From contig NZ_CP036349.1 of NCBI RefSeq assembly GCF_007753265.1, positions 2,389,363 to 2,453,362 on the forward strand: a stretch of DNA of 64,000 nucleotides. Reading direction: 5' to 3'. Below, piece after piece: positions 8,881 to 17,655 of the stretch. The notes beneath the pieces are model-generated. The model saw only the letters and a program-made list of their open reading frames with translations. It did not search any database and was not told where the DNA came from. The stretch's first letter is position 1. Each line of letters begins with the position of its first letter. Position numbers and translations under genes: made by a program. Source of the stretch: Botrimarina mediterranea (GTDB lineage: Bacteria > Planctomycetota > Planctomycetia > Pirellulales > Lacipirellulaceae).

Positions 8881-8939
8881 GCGGCCATCGTAAAAGCATG
8901 TTGTAGGTTGCGCTATCTCGTTGCGGAAGGATCTACAGA

Positions 8940-9605
8940 ATGTCTGACCTCACCACATTTGCCAGCCACGTTCAAGAGGTGGTCGACGATGCCTTCAGGA
9001 TTCGTCGCTGGGAGCCGGGGGAGGCTCACAAGTACATGGCCAAGGTCGGCCAGCGGCGCGCCAAGTGGGAGGCCTTGGCTCGCCACCTGTGTCAGGATGT
9101 CGTTCGCCCGCGACTCACAACCGTAGCGATGTTGTTTCCGAACGCTACGATGTCTGATGAGCAACCGCCGCACTCGGTGACTTGCCTCTTCGAGTACTGC
9201 GACCGCTTTCCGGCGCTCGCAACTATCGAATTCTCCGTTGAACACGACGTGCGGTTTGAAAACGTTGTTCTCCACACGCGTACGCGCCTGATGCCGGTGT
9301 TTGTGTTGTTCAACGAGCAGGATAACCTGCCGCTGCCGCTGGACGGTGTGGATGACGAAGAAGTCGCCGATTGGGTCGAAGAGAGACTCCTAGAATTCAT
9401 AGACACTTATCTACGGATCGATGCGGTTGGTGGGACATTGGGTGAGCTGTCTGCCATCGATCCTGTGTGCGGAATGCAGGTTCTTCAATCAGCGTCTGTA
9501 GCAACCGGCTCTTATTGTGGGCATCCTTACTTCTTCTGCTCGGAGGACTGCCTTGCTGAGTTTGAAAAGGATCCGACTGATTACGTTCAGGTCAAGACGA
9601 TGTAG
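8940..9605 (+). CDS. YHS-domain protein with unknown N-terminal domain
   Basis: 221 aa, preceded by GGAAGGATC. Residues 1-160 form an acidic, mixed alpha/beta domain not recognised (motif CLFEYCDRFP near 77-86). Residues about 172-217 are a canonical YHS domain: IDPVCGMQV ... YCGHPYFFCSEDCLAEFEKDP. YHS domains bind Cu/Zn-type cations in P1B-ATPases and resistance proteins. No signal peptide, so probably cytoplasmic. It is followed 26 bp later by the SpoIIE phosphatase gene; the two may be co-transcribed and functionally linked. Confidence 0.8.
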   Translation: MSDLTTFASHVQEVVDDAFRIRRWEPGEAHKYMAKVGQRRAKWEALARHLCQDVVRPRLTTVAMLFPNATMSDEQPPHSVTCLFEYCDRFPALATIEFSVEHDVRFENVVLHTRTRLMPVFVLFNEQDNLPLPLDGVDDEEVADWVEERLLEFIDTYLRIDAVGGTLGELSAIDPVCGMQVLQSASVATGSYCGHPYFFCSEDCLAEFEKDPTDYVQVKTM

Positions 9606-9631
9606 TAAGTCAGTGAATACGATGGAAGCCC

Positions 9632-11134
9632 ATGGTGCAGGAGACTTTCACTCAAGACCGTGAACAAAAGAGTGCGTCCGCTCGTGCGCGGCAGAGGCCA
9701 ACGATTCGTTCTCGTCTACTCTTGGCCGTCAATCTGCCGTTGGCCATGCTGGCGGCGGTATTCTTGGCCTACGACTATTCTCATGAGCTTGCCCGGCGAA
9801 TCGATATCAAACGGGTCGCTTTGGAAGAAGAAGCCAAAACCCTCTTTCCAGCAGTTATCCGACTTAGTGGCCGCGGTCCAGAGAGCGTGCAAGATTTCAT
9901 TGACGAGGTATGTGTACGAATGCAAGACGCAGAGTCTCCCGGCCACCACATCGCTGTTGAGAAAGAAGGCGATACATTTCAAGCATCAGCTCATCACCGC
10001 GATTCGAGAGAAATGCTGCTGGCGATGCAGGAGGCGGCGGAGTCCCCCCTCTATAGGGCTCCTCTGGGTAACGCGGAGTTGGTCGTGGGCGCTTACGCAA
10101 GCGAGGGAACTACGGTGTACGTTTCCGAATCATTGGAGAATTTACGCCGTTCGGCAACGGGGGATACCATGCGTCGTCTCGTAGGCTTCCTCTTCATGGC
10201 CACCGTCGCCGCCGCGGTTGTCAACATGGTGCTCTTCCGTGTGGTCAGCAGGCCCCTTCAGGTTCTCGTGGGAACGGTCAAGAAGATCGGAGAGGGCGAC
10301 TTTCGTTTGCAATCCGATTCATTTCGAACCAACGAACTAGGGTACTTGGCGGACGAAATCAACTCCATGAGTCAATCATTGGCGGCGTCCGAGAAGACAC
10401 GTCTGCTGCAAATGGCACAAGCCCGTGAGATCCAGCGCAATCTGTTGCCGAACGGGGTCGAGGCCGATGGTTTTGAGGTTGCGCAGCTATTTGAACCGGC
10501 AGAGGACGTGGGCGGCGATTTCTTCGACATACTCATGCTCTGCGATAGATCATGGTTGGTTTGTGTCGCCGATGTATCCGGGCACGGCATACCAGCGGCC
10601 ATGAACGCCGCGATGCTGAAGACGCTCGTGATGCAAGCTGCAAAAACTCTCGTATCTCCGTCCCAGATACTGCAAGAAGCAAATCAGCAGTTCACCTCGA
10701 TGAGCCTCGAAGGAGACTTTGCAACGGTCTTCATGCTCCGGATAGATCCCTGCGCGGGCCGCTTCAGCTACGCCAGCGCGGGACATGATCCCGGATGGCT
10801 GCTCACGGAAGGTACCAACCTAAAGCAACTGCCATCCACTGGGTTAATACTCGGGATAGACGAGGACGTCACCTGGGAAGAGCCGACCGGTGAATTTGCC
10901 GCAGGAGACAGGATGTTGATTGCCACAGATGGCGTTTGCGAGACCTCCGATTCCAGTGGGCGCCTGTTCGGACGAGATCGTATCGGCGAACTACTGGCTC
11001 ATTACCGCGATGCTCCTGCAGATGGGGTGATCAATCTGCTGAATCAGGCGTTGAACGAGCACAGGGGTGCAGCTCGACAAACTGATGACGTGACCGCACT
11101 ACTTATCGAAAGGAATCCTGGCAGCAACTGCTAA
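9632..11134 (+). CDS. Membrane HAMP-SpoIIE (PP2C-type) phosphatase
   Basis: 500 aa. Helix 1 at about 28-47, periplasmic sensor 48-180, helix 2 about 182-204, HAMP 205-254, then a SpoIIE/PP2C serine phosphatase with EDVGGDFFD, VADVSGHGIPAAM, SAGHDPGWL and IATDGVCET. Such proteins dephosphorylate anti-anti-sigma (STAS) partners in response to an outside signal. No STAS/RsbW partner is present in the window, so its target is elsewhere. Position after YHS proteins suggests a metal-stress input (inference). GGAAG lies just before the start. Confidence 0.9.
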   Translation: MVQETFTQDREQKSASARARQRPTIRSRLLLAVNLPLAMLAAVFLAYDYSHELARRIDIKRVALEEEAKTLFPAVIRLSGRGPESVQDFIDEVCVRMQDAESPGHHIAVEKEGDTFQASAHHRDSREMLLAMQEAAESPLYRAPLGNAELVVGAYASEGTTVYVSESLENLRRSATGDTMRRLVGFLFMATVAAAVVNMVLFRVVSRPLQVLVGTVKKIGEGDFRLQSDSFRTNELGYLADEINSMSQSLAASEKTRLLQMAQAREIQRNLLPNGVEADGFEVAQLFEPAEDVGGDFFDILMLCDRSWLVCVADVSGHGIPAAMNAAMLKTLVMQAAKTLVSPSQILQEANQQFTSMSLEGDFATVFMLRIDPCAGRFSYASAGHDPGWLLTEGTNLKQLPSTGLILGIDEDVTWEEPTGEFAAGDRMLIATDGVCETSDSSGRLFGRDRIGELLAHYRDAPADGVINLLNQALNEHRGAARQTDDVTALLIERNPGSNC

Positions 11135-11165
11135 CTGATGGCCGTACGTCGGTTTAGCTCACGAT

Positions 11166-11423
11166 TTATTCAGACGCCTGATGATCTTTGGCGTCTGGAG
11201 GCGACGAGGGATTGATCAACTGCGGCGATGGGCCCGTGAAGTAGGGCTCTGCTGCACGTGAGTGACAGGGGCATCCGTTGTAGCTTTCGTAAGGTAGCGG
11301 ACTGGGGGCGCAGTACTTGCAAGGAATGCGACATTGGTCGTACCAGTGATATGCAGGAGCGCATCCACCTGCCGCTGCTAGCGACAGCAGCAATAGCTTC
11401 ACTGTAATTTGACGTATTCTCAT
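11166..11423 (-). CDS. Small Cys-rich lipoprotein
   Basis: 85 aa. MRIRQITVKLLLLSLAAAGGC is a signal with a lipobox-like AAGGC. The mature part has CRIPCKYCAP and GCPCHS, i.e. eight cysteines in all with C-x3-C-x2-C and CxC spacing. No known domain. It follows the TolC-family channel gene on the same strand (57 bp after its stop), so it is probably the last gene of that transcript. Likely a membrane-anchored metal-binding peptide. Confidence 0.65.
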   Translation of the reverse strand: MRIRQITVKLLLLSLAAAGGCAPAYHWYDQCRIPCKYCAPSPLPYESYNGCPCHSRAAEPYFTGPSPQLINPSSPPDAKDHQASE

Positions 11424-11479
11424 TTTTTCGTCCCAAAAGTGAATGCAGACCCTCGTTCCAGGCCAAGAATTTCCTTCGC

Positions 11480-12943
11480 CTAATTCGCTTCGGTCGGCGC
11501 TGGCAGCTGGTTAGGCTCGCCGTCATTCTCATCGTCCACCTGCTGTGGCGGCGGGACGGTTTCGGCCGATTGGGGTAGCGGACCTCCTACAACACGTTCG
11601 AGCGATGCGGTTGTTTGCCGCAATGACGCTTCGAGACGGCGGTAGGAGACTTCGTAGCGAAGCAGCAATCTGAAGTTGTCGATAAGCTGCAGAAAGTCGA
11701 CCTCACCGACAGAATAGGCGCGGTTGGAGACTTCCAGTGTCTGCCGCGCCTTAGGAAGTATGTCTTCGCGAAACAGGAGCAGCAGGTCTTGCTGACTTCG
11801 GGCCTTGGCGAACAGGTCTGCCACTTGTTCAAGCGTCGCGTCGCGCAAGGCGTCGTAGTCCCGAGCTGTCGCCACGGCGCTGGCCTCAGCGGATCGGACT
11901 GCCGAATCAAGACGTTTGCGATAAATCGGCAGGTTTACACCTGCTGTCAGGAGCACGGCGTCTTGTCCGTTGGCGACTGGGCTAATCCCAGCGCTGGCCG
12001 TATCAATCCAAGTAGCACCGAGCGTGACGTCCGGCACGTAATCCAGCCGGGCGAGCTGCGCCGCCCGGCGGTCACGCTCAAGAGCGGCGAGCTGAGCGTG
12101 TAACTCTGGCCTGGCTGCGACCGCGCGCCGCTCCAGCCACGCTAAGTCTTGCGGCGCCGCTTCGTTGGTTAGTCGATCAACGGCCCGCAAACGGGTCTGG
12201 GGCGATACGTGTAGCACTCGGGCAAGCCTTGCCTGAGTGCTGTCGAGCTGCTGGCGCAGGCGAATCAACTCGTTGGCGATGTTGGAAAGCTCCAACTCAG
12301 CCCGCAGAACGTCTTGTTGACTGGTAAGCGTTGCTTTGTAACGAGCGTTTGCCGTATCACGAATCTTAACCAACTCCTCTTCCTCGGATTCCGTGATCGA
12401 GATGGCTTGCTGGATGAAATAAAGTTCGTAATAGGCCTGCTTGACTTGTTCCACGGTCGCAAGCTCTACGGCGGCGAGTCGTGCCCTTGCCACGTCAGCC
12501 TTTGATTCGGCCACTCCAGCTCGCGATCCCAACTTCCTGCGGGCAGGGAACTTTTGGTTGACGTTTAGCAGCAGTTCTTGTTGTCCAGCCGCCGTTTGCA
12601 CCGGCTCCGGGAAGGTTGTTACTCCGAGCATCGGGTCAGGAAGACTGGCTTCCACTGGGACCATGAGAGCAGCCGCTTCAATTCGCTTGCGAGCGGCCTG
12701 AACTTCGGGGTTCTGAGCAAGGGCAAACTGGATCAGTTCTTCGACCTGTTGCGGTCCTTCAAACTGCGGCGTCGGGGGGGCAACTGCCGAATCGGCAGCA
12801 ACGAGTGTCGTGTTCGCATACGTGACCGCATCGGCCACGCGGGCGTACTCGGCGTCACGGATCTGACGAGTGCCGCGGCATCCGGGTGTGAAAACAACCG
12901 CGATCGTTGCTAGCGCGTAGAAAATTGCTTGGTTTCTGGCCAT
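11480..12943 (-). CDS. TolC/CusC-type outer-membrane efflux lipoprotein
   Basis: 487 aa from the ATG at 12943; AGGGGG precedes it and the frame opens a lipoprotein signal with lipobox FTPGC. Two long outer-membrane efflux protein repeats follow with heptad-rich helices, for example QAYYELYFIQQAISITESEEEELV, quoted only in part: QAYYELYFIQQAI. These proteins form the trimeric exit duct for CusBA-type pumps. A Pro/Gln/Glu-rich tail ends the protein. Two CusBA sets flank it (1-3072 and 14140-19565), on the same strand; which pump it serves is not decided by the sequence. Confidence 0.9.
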   Translation of the reverse strand: MARNQAIFYALATIAVVFTPGCRGTRQIRDAEYARVADAVTYANTTLVAADSAVAPPTPQFEGPQQVEELIQFALAQNPEVQAARKRIEAAALMVPVEASLPDPMLGVTTFPEPVQTAAGQQELLLNVNQKFPARRKLGSRAGVAESKADVARARLAAVELATVEQVKQAYYELYFIQQAISITESEEEELVKIRDTANARYKATLTSQQDVLRAELELSNIANELIRLRQQLDSTQARLARVLHVSPQTRLRAVDRLTNEAAPQDLAWLERRAVAARPELHAQLAALERDRRAAQLARLDYVPDVTLGATWIDTASAGISPVANGQDAVLLTAGVNLPIYRKRLDSAVRSAEASAVATARDYDALRDATLEQVADLFAKARSQQDLLLLFREDILPKARQTLEVSNRAYSVGEVDFLQLIDNFRLLLRYEVSYRRLEASLRQTTASLERVVGGPLPQSAETVPPPQQVDDENDGEPNQLPAPTEAN

Positions 12944-13135
12944 CCTTGGCCCCCTGTCGTTTAGCACAGCCCTGTTGGCAGTCACTCCCTGAGGTGATCG
13001 GCCAATGCGGCATCATGATTACAGCTGTTATTGTTGCTACGACCAGACTGCCCGGAATCAGAGTCGGGTCGTACCAGTTAGGGAATTTCTCTCGTTCAAC
13101 AAATCTGCGAGTCTTCGTTAATGAGTAGGGAAAGA

Positions 13136-13186
13136 GCCGGCCCGGGCGCCCCTGATGCGGGGGGAGGCGAGACGCCCGAGGCCGGC
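13136..13186 (-). terminator. GC-rich hairpin after the four-module metal-binding gene
   Basis: Arms GCCGGCC(T)CGGGCG are complementary across a 15-25 nt loop, one base bulged. It lies 23 bp past the stop of the - strand gene ending at 13209 and is followed on that strand by TCTTTCCC, a weak U-tract. Best read as an intrinsic terminator. Confidence 0.5.
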
Positions 13187-13208
13187 CAAAAAACGCAAGG
13201 CAGTCGCA

Positions 13209-14054
13209 TTAACGCTGGGCACGCTGACTGTCCTCCTTCGCTTTCTTATCAAGGTGCGCGGTATAGAGTGCATCCACCTTTCGCAGGTACAGTTGCGGCT
13301 CGGCAGCAAGTTTTTTGGTGCAGGGCGGGCAGCAGACATATACGACTTGCCCTTCGACAATCGTCCACTTAGGCGTCTTGGGAAGATCGTTACCCATCAC
13401 AGGACAGATGCCCTGAGCTTTGGCGAAGTTGGCGTGAATCGTCCCCCAGTGCTCCCGCTTTATCTGCTTGCCCATGCAGCCTTTGCAGCAAAGGAACACG
13501 GTCTCCTCGCCGACTTGCACTTTGAGCGGTTCACCCATCGAGCCGAGCTTCTCGCCCGATACGGGGCAGATATCCTGAACCGCAATACGAAGTTGATCGC
13601 GGACAGACGTCGTGTAGAGGGCGCTGACCTGTTCGATGTAGGCCTCCGGCTCGGCGGTGATCTTGTCCTCGCACGGAGGACAGCAGATGAAGATTGCCTG
13701 CCCATTCACAACGATCGATTTCGCGTCTTCAGGCAGCGGCTTCTTCATGACGGGGCAAATGCCCTGCGCTTTGGCCATATTCGTGTGAATCGTCGCCCAG
13801 TGCGCGGGATCCACTTGCTTGCCTGCGCATCCTTTGCAGCAGAGGAACACGGTCTCCTCGCCGACTTGCACCTTAAGCGGCTCGCCCATCGAGCCAAGTT
13901 TCTCGCCCGACACGGGGCAGATCTCCTGCACGGCGACCCGCAGCTTGTCCTGCTGCTTTTGGAGCTGCGCTGCTTCTTTCGCGTCTTGCGCGGTTGCCAC
14001 GTGTGAAAGTGCGATGACGCTTACCATCGCCACGAATACTGTTAGCCGATTCAT
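13209..14054 (-). CDS. Secreted four-module (A-B-A-B) Cys metal-binding protein
   Basis: 281 aa. Signal peptide 1-22 (SVIALSHVATA). Module A is ICPVSGEKLGSMGEPLKVQV ... VFLCCKGC, module B is ICPV...LP ... (I/Y)(F/V)(I/V)CCPPC; the order A-B-A-B repeats with an exact period of 117 residues (Ile45 and Ile162). The two A modules are nearly identical in DNA (111 bp at 13467-13577 and 13818-13928), pointing to recent duplication. Each module has a YHS/TRASH-like Cys set. It is upstream of the TolC-like gene and follows the second CusBA pair on the same strand. Likely a periplasmic multi-site copper binder or chaperone (inference). Confidence 0.85.
   Translation of the reverse strand: MNRLTVFVAMVSVIALSHVATAQDAKEAAQLQKQQDKLRVAVQEICPVSGEKLGSMGEPLKVQVGEETVFLCCKGCAGKQVDPAHWATIHTNMAKAQGICPVMKKPLPEDAKSIVVNGQAIFICCPPCEDKITAEPEAYIEQVSALYTTSVRDQLRIAVQDICPVSGEKLGSMGEPLKVQVGEETVFLCCKGCMGKQIKREHWGTIHANFAKAQGICPVMGNDLPKTPKWTIVEGQVVYVCCPPCTKKLAAEPQLYLRKVDALYTAHLDKKAKEDSQRAQR
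13467..13577. repeat. Direct repeat copy 1 (module A coding DNA)
   Basis: 111 bp, matches 13818-13928 with only about a dozen differences, mostly third-codon positions. Offset 351 bp equals 117 codons. Confidence 0.85.
13818..13928. repeat. Direct repeat copy 2 (module A coding DNA)
   Basis: Partner of 13467-13577; intragenic duplication inside the four-module secreted protein. Confidence 0.85.
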
Positions 14055-14139
14055 CTCAAAATCCTTTCAAAGAAAGATAGGGAGTGGCACGGATTGTGCA
14101 CTGGAAGCTCCCAGTCAACAAACGCACGGCGTATGCCTC

Positions 14140-17100
14140 TTAGGCCGCAGACGTAGTGGGCGACCCTGCTGATGTTGACGCCGTATCTTCCTGGGCGGAC
14201 TCTGCCCAGTAGTCATCTTGCAATCCGGCACGCATCTTGAACTCGACATAAGCGCAATACAGCGTGGGAACGATAAAGGTTGTAAACGGTTCGATCAGCA
14301 TTCCTCCAAAAATCGGTAAGGCCATCGCCCGCGCGACGTCGGCGCCGCGACCGGTTGACATGAGTACGGGGACAAGCGCCACGATCGTGGTGATGGTGGT
14401 CATCATGCACGGGCGGATTCGCTTAAGCCCGGCGTCGTAGATCGCCTCGCGGATGTCGCGCACGCTATGGATTGTCCGTTTGTTCAGGGTGTCTCGCATG
14501 TAGGTGGCCATCACGATGCCGTCGTCGGCGGCTAGGCCGAAGAGGGCGATGAAGCCCACCCACATGGCAGTGTTCATCTCTACGCCCATCACCGCCACCG
14601 CAATCATCCCCCCGGCCGCTGCGACAGGGATACCAGAGAAGACCACTAGCGAGATCGCGAAGTTGCGGAAGTGCAAATAATGCAGCAGCAGGTTAATGAG
14701 GATCACCATGGGGACGATCCACATTAGTCGCTGGTTGGCTTCGATCTGGTTTTGGAACGACCCGACGGACTGCAACTCGAAATTGCCATCCGGGAACGTG
14801 AGTTCGCCAGTTTCGCGGGCCGAGCGAAGGGACTTCATGACGGCCTCAACCGTTTCGATGTCACCAGCGCCGCCTGAAGGCGAGAATGATACGTGGGCCA
14901 CTAGCCTAGCGTCTTCACTATTGATCGCGCCCGGTCCCCACGTCGTCCGCACGTCCGCAAGCCGATCCAGTGGCACAACCTCGCCCTTCGGTGTCACGAC
15001 AGAGACTTTTTGCAGGTCCTCAAGCTGCTCTCGGACGCCACGGTGGAACCGGATTTGGATGGGGTAACGCTCACGGCCCTCGACAGTGGTCGTCACATCC
15101 ACCCCCCCAAGACCTGCCGAGACAATCTGATTGACCATCATCGTCGTCATGCCGTAGCGGGCAGACTCTTCACGGTCAACCTCGAACTCGTAATAGGGTT
15201 TGCCCATCACGATGTCAGGGTTCACCGTCCCAGCGTTCACGAGATGATGCTCACGCAGGCGCTCGGCGACTGCCATGGCGGCTTCACCGAGTCCTTCGAG
15301 GCTGTCGCCGTAAATCCTTACGGCCATTGACGCCTTGATGCCGCTTTGGAGCATTACGACTCGGCCTTCGATCGGTTGCAGTGCCGAGGCGGGCGTTACG
15401 CCAGGCAGCGTCGCAACAGCGTTGATTTCGTCCCAAATGTCGCGGGCGGTGACTCCCTCACGCCACTGGTCGCGCGGCTTGAGCATCACGTAGGTCTCAA
15501 CCATCGCGGCGGGCGCCGGGTCGAGCGCCGACTCCACACGACCGATCTTACCAAGGACATTTGCCACCTCGGGGATGCTCTTGATCAGCACGTCCTGCGT
15601 TTGAAGCACTTCCATCGCCTGCGAAAAGCTGGCGGCCGGGTAAAGACTCGGCATGTAGAACCAGCTTCCTTCATCCAGCGCAATCCAGTCGTCGCTTTTG
15701 AGGCCGGTGAACAAATGCTTGGCTTTGACGTAGCCCGGAACCGCATTCAGGTCGGCGCCGAGCATCGCGAAAGTGCTCTCCACCGGTTGCAACACGGTCG
15801 GTAAGCCAATCCATGCTCCGAGTCCAAGCACAAAAATCATTGCTGGGATGGACAACATGAGCGCTTTGTGTCGCAAGGCGAGCCGTAACCGGCCGGCGTA
15901 GAGCCATAGCACAAAACGGCTTACGGGATTCTCTTCCAGCGGACGAATTTTTTCACAAGTCATCCACCATCCAATGAACAGGCCGACTGCACCAGCTAGG
16001 GGCGCCGACACCAATGGCGGGAGTGATGTTAGGTGCTGGAACTCGTCTCCCCAGACGAAATAGCTGAGCCCTGCCAGTAGCGCGCCTAAACTGATTCCGG
16101 CAAGGATGCTGGTAGGCTGCTTCGCCCGCGAGCTTCGAAGAAAGACTCGGCAAAGCATGGGAACAACAGCGACCGCGACGATCAAACTGGCAGCCAGCGC
16201 GAACGTCTTTGTCCAGGCAAGAGGCGCAAATAGCCGGTGGTCACGGCCTGTCAAAAAGAACACCGGCAAGAAACTGACGATGGTCGTACTCACAGCCGTA
16301 ACTACGGCAGGGACGACTTCGCTAGCCGATTCACGGATCACCGCTAGTCGCTTCTTCTCGCCGCCTGGCGCGCCTTTGGCTTCCCAAGCAGCCAAGTGAC
16401 CATAGATGTTCTCCAGCACGATGATTCCCATGTCGACCATCGTGCCGATGGCAATCGCGATTCCCGCTAGCGACATGATGTTGGCGTCGACACCAAACAG
16501 GTTCATCGCGATGAACGCCATCAATACCGCGAGTGGCAGCGTGATGGCGATTACGATGCTGGCTCGTACGTGCAGCAAGAAAATCACCATCACGGCAATG
16601 GTAATGGCGATCTCGTGCTTTAAGGCACCGGTAAGTGTTGCGACGGTCTCATCGATCAGCTCGGTGCGATCGTAGACTCCCCGAATTGTGATGCCGTCGA
16701 GTTCTGACTCGAGCGACGCGATCTTCTGCTTTACTCGCTCGATGACGTCGCGGGGATTCTCACCATACCGCATCACGACTAAGCCGCCGACTGCTTCCTG
16801 CCCGTTAAAATCGAGTGCACCGCGACGAAAGGCTGGGCCTATCTGCACCTGGGCGACATCGCGCACGCGGATCGGCACGCCGTCGCGCGAAATCACGACC
16901 GTATTCTCGATTTGCTCAAGCGTTTCCTCCTCAGTCTTTCCGGAGCCGATGAATCCCAGGCCACGGACGAGAAACTCCATGCCGCTGGTCTCGACCGTCT
17001 TGGCGCCGACGTCGATGTTCGACTCTTTGACAGCCCTGATGACGCTGCTCAGCGGGATGTTGTGATACCGCAACGAGTCAGGATCGACTTCAACCTGATA

Positions 17101-17655
17101 CTGCCGGACGTAACCACCGATCGACGCGACCTCGGCAACACCGTCGACCGACTGCAACGAATATTTAATGAAGAAATCTTGCTTCGACCGCAATTCGGCA
17201 AGGTTCATGCCGGGCGGTGGTTCTAAGACGTAGTAGTAGATCTGACCCAGCGCAGTCGCATCGGGAGCAAGCCTCGGATACACGCCCTCGGGCAGAATGC
17301 CCGAAACGGTCGTCAATTGCTCAGCGACGCGTGAACGTGACCAGTAGAAGTCGACGCCGTCTTCAAACGTCACCTGCACGAAGCTGAACCCAAACATGCT
17401 CTTACCGCGCACGCTCTTCGAGCCGGGGACCGCCTGTAGTGCGACCGATAAGGGGTAGGTAATTTGGTCCTCAATATCCTTGGGTGAACGCCCTGGCCAC
17501 TCGGTCAGCACGATCACCTGGTTCTCGCCGACATTGGGGATCGCGTCGAGGGGGACCTTCTTCGTGGCGTACCAGCCGTAAGCAATAACGCCAACAACGG
17601 CGATCGCCACGACCAATCGTTCTCGGAGACAAAAATCAATCAGTCCATTGATCAT
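14140..17655 (-). CDS. cusA: CusA-type heavy-metal RND efflux pump (complete)
   Basis: 1,171 aa, slightly longer than the usual 1,040-1,100 aa because of added loops and a Ser/Thr tail. Twelve-helix RND fold; N-terminal VPLDAIPNVGENQ and TEWPGRSPKDIEDQ, central helix-4 region IAIAIGTMVDMGIIVLENI with the proton-relay Asp of HME pumps, and C-terminal FGLAADDGIVMATYM. Exports Cu(I)/Ag(I) or similar from periplasm/cytosol through adaptor and duct. Its start overlaps the stop of the CusB gene by 4 bp (ATGA), so the pair is translationally coupled. Confidence 0.97.
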   Translation of the reverse strand: MINGLIDFCLRERLVVAIAVVGVIAYGWYATKKVPLDAIPNVGENQVIVLTEWPGRSPKDIEDQITYPLSVALQAVPGSKSVRGKSMFGFSFVQVTFEDGVDFYWSRSRVAEQLTTVSGILPEGVYPRLAPDATALGQIYYYVLEPPPGMNLAELRSKQDFFIKYSLQSVDGVAEVASIGGYVRQYQVEVDPDSLRYHNIPLSSVIRAVKESNIDVGAKTVETSGMEFLVRGLGFIGSGKTEEETLEQIENTVVISRDGVPIRVRDVAQVQIGPAFRRGALDFNGQEAVGGLVVMRYGENPRDVIERVKQKIASLESELDGITIRGVYDRTELIDETVATLTGALKHEIAITIAVMVIFLLHVRASIVIAITLPLAVLMAFIAMNLFGVDANIMSLAGIAIAIGTMVDMGIIVLENIYGHLAAWEAKGAPGGEKKRLAVIRESASEVVPAVVTAVSTTIVSFLPVFFLTGRDHRLFAPLAWTKTFALAASLIVAVAVVPMLCRVFLRSSRAKQPTSILAGISLGALLAGLSYFVWGDEFQHLTSLPPLVSAPLAGAVGLFIGWWMTCEKIRPLEENPVSRFVLWLYAGRLRLALRHKALMLSIPAMIFVLGLGAWIGLPTVLQPVESTFAMLGADLNAVPGYVKAKHLFTGLKSDDWIALDEGSWFYMPSLYPAASFSQAMEVLQTQDVLIKSIPEVANVLGKIGRVESALDPAPAAMVETYVMLKPRDQWREGVTARDIWDEINAVATLPGVTPASALQPIEGRVVMLQSGIKASMAVRIYGDSLEGLGEAAMAVAERLREHHLVNAGTVNPDIVMGKPYYEFEVDREESARYGMTTMMVNQIVSAGLGGVDVTTTVEGRERYPIQIRFHRGVREQLEDLQKVSVVTPKGEVVPLDRLADVRTTWGPGAINSEDARLVAHVSFSPSGGAGDIETVEAVMKSLRSARETGELTFPDGNFELQSVGSFQNQIEANQRLMWIVPMVILINLLLHYLHFRNFAISLVVFSGIPVAAAGGMIAVAVMGVEMNTAMWVGFIALFGLAADDGIVMATYMRDTLNKRTIHSVRDIREAIYDAGLKRIRPCMMTTITTIVALVPVLMSTGRGADVARAMALPIFGGMLIEPFTTFIVPTLYCAYVEFKMRAGLQDDYWAESAQEDTASTSAGSPTTSAA

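Noticed and set aside
13155-14006. 283-aa + strand frame
   Set aside because: It is the antisense shadow of the duplicated Cys-module gene; long only because that gene has biased codons. No ribosome binding site or domain.
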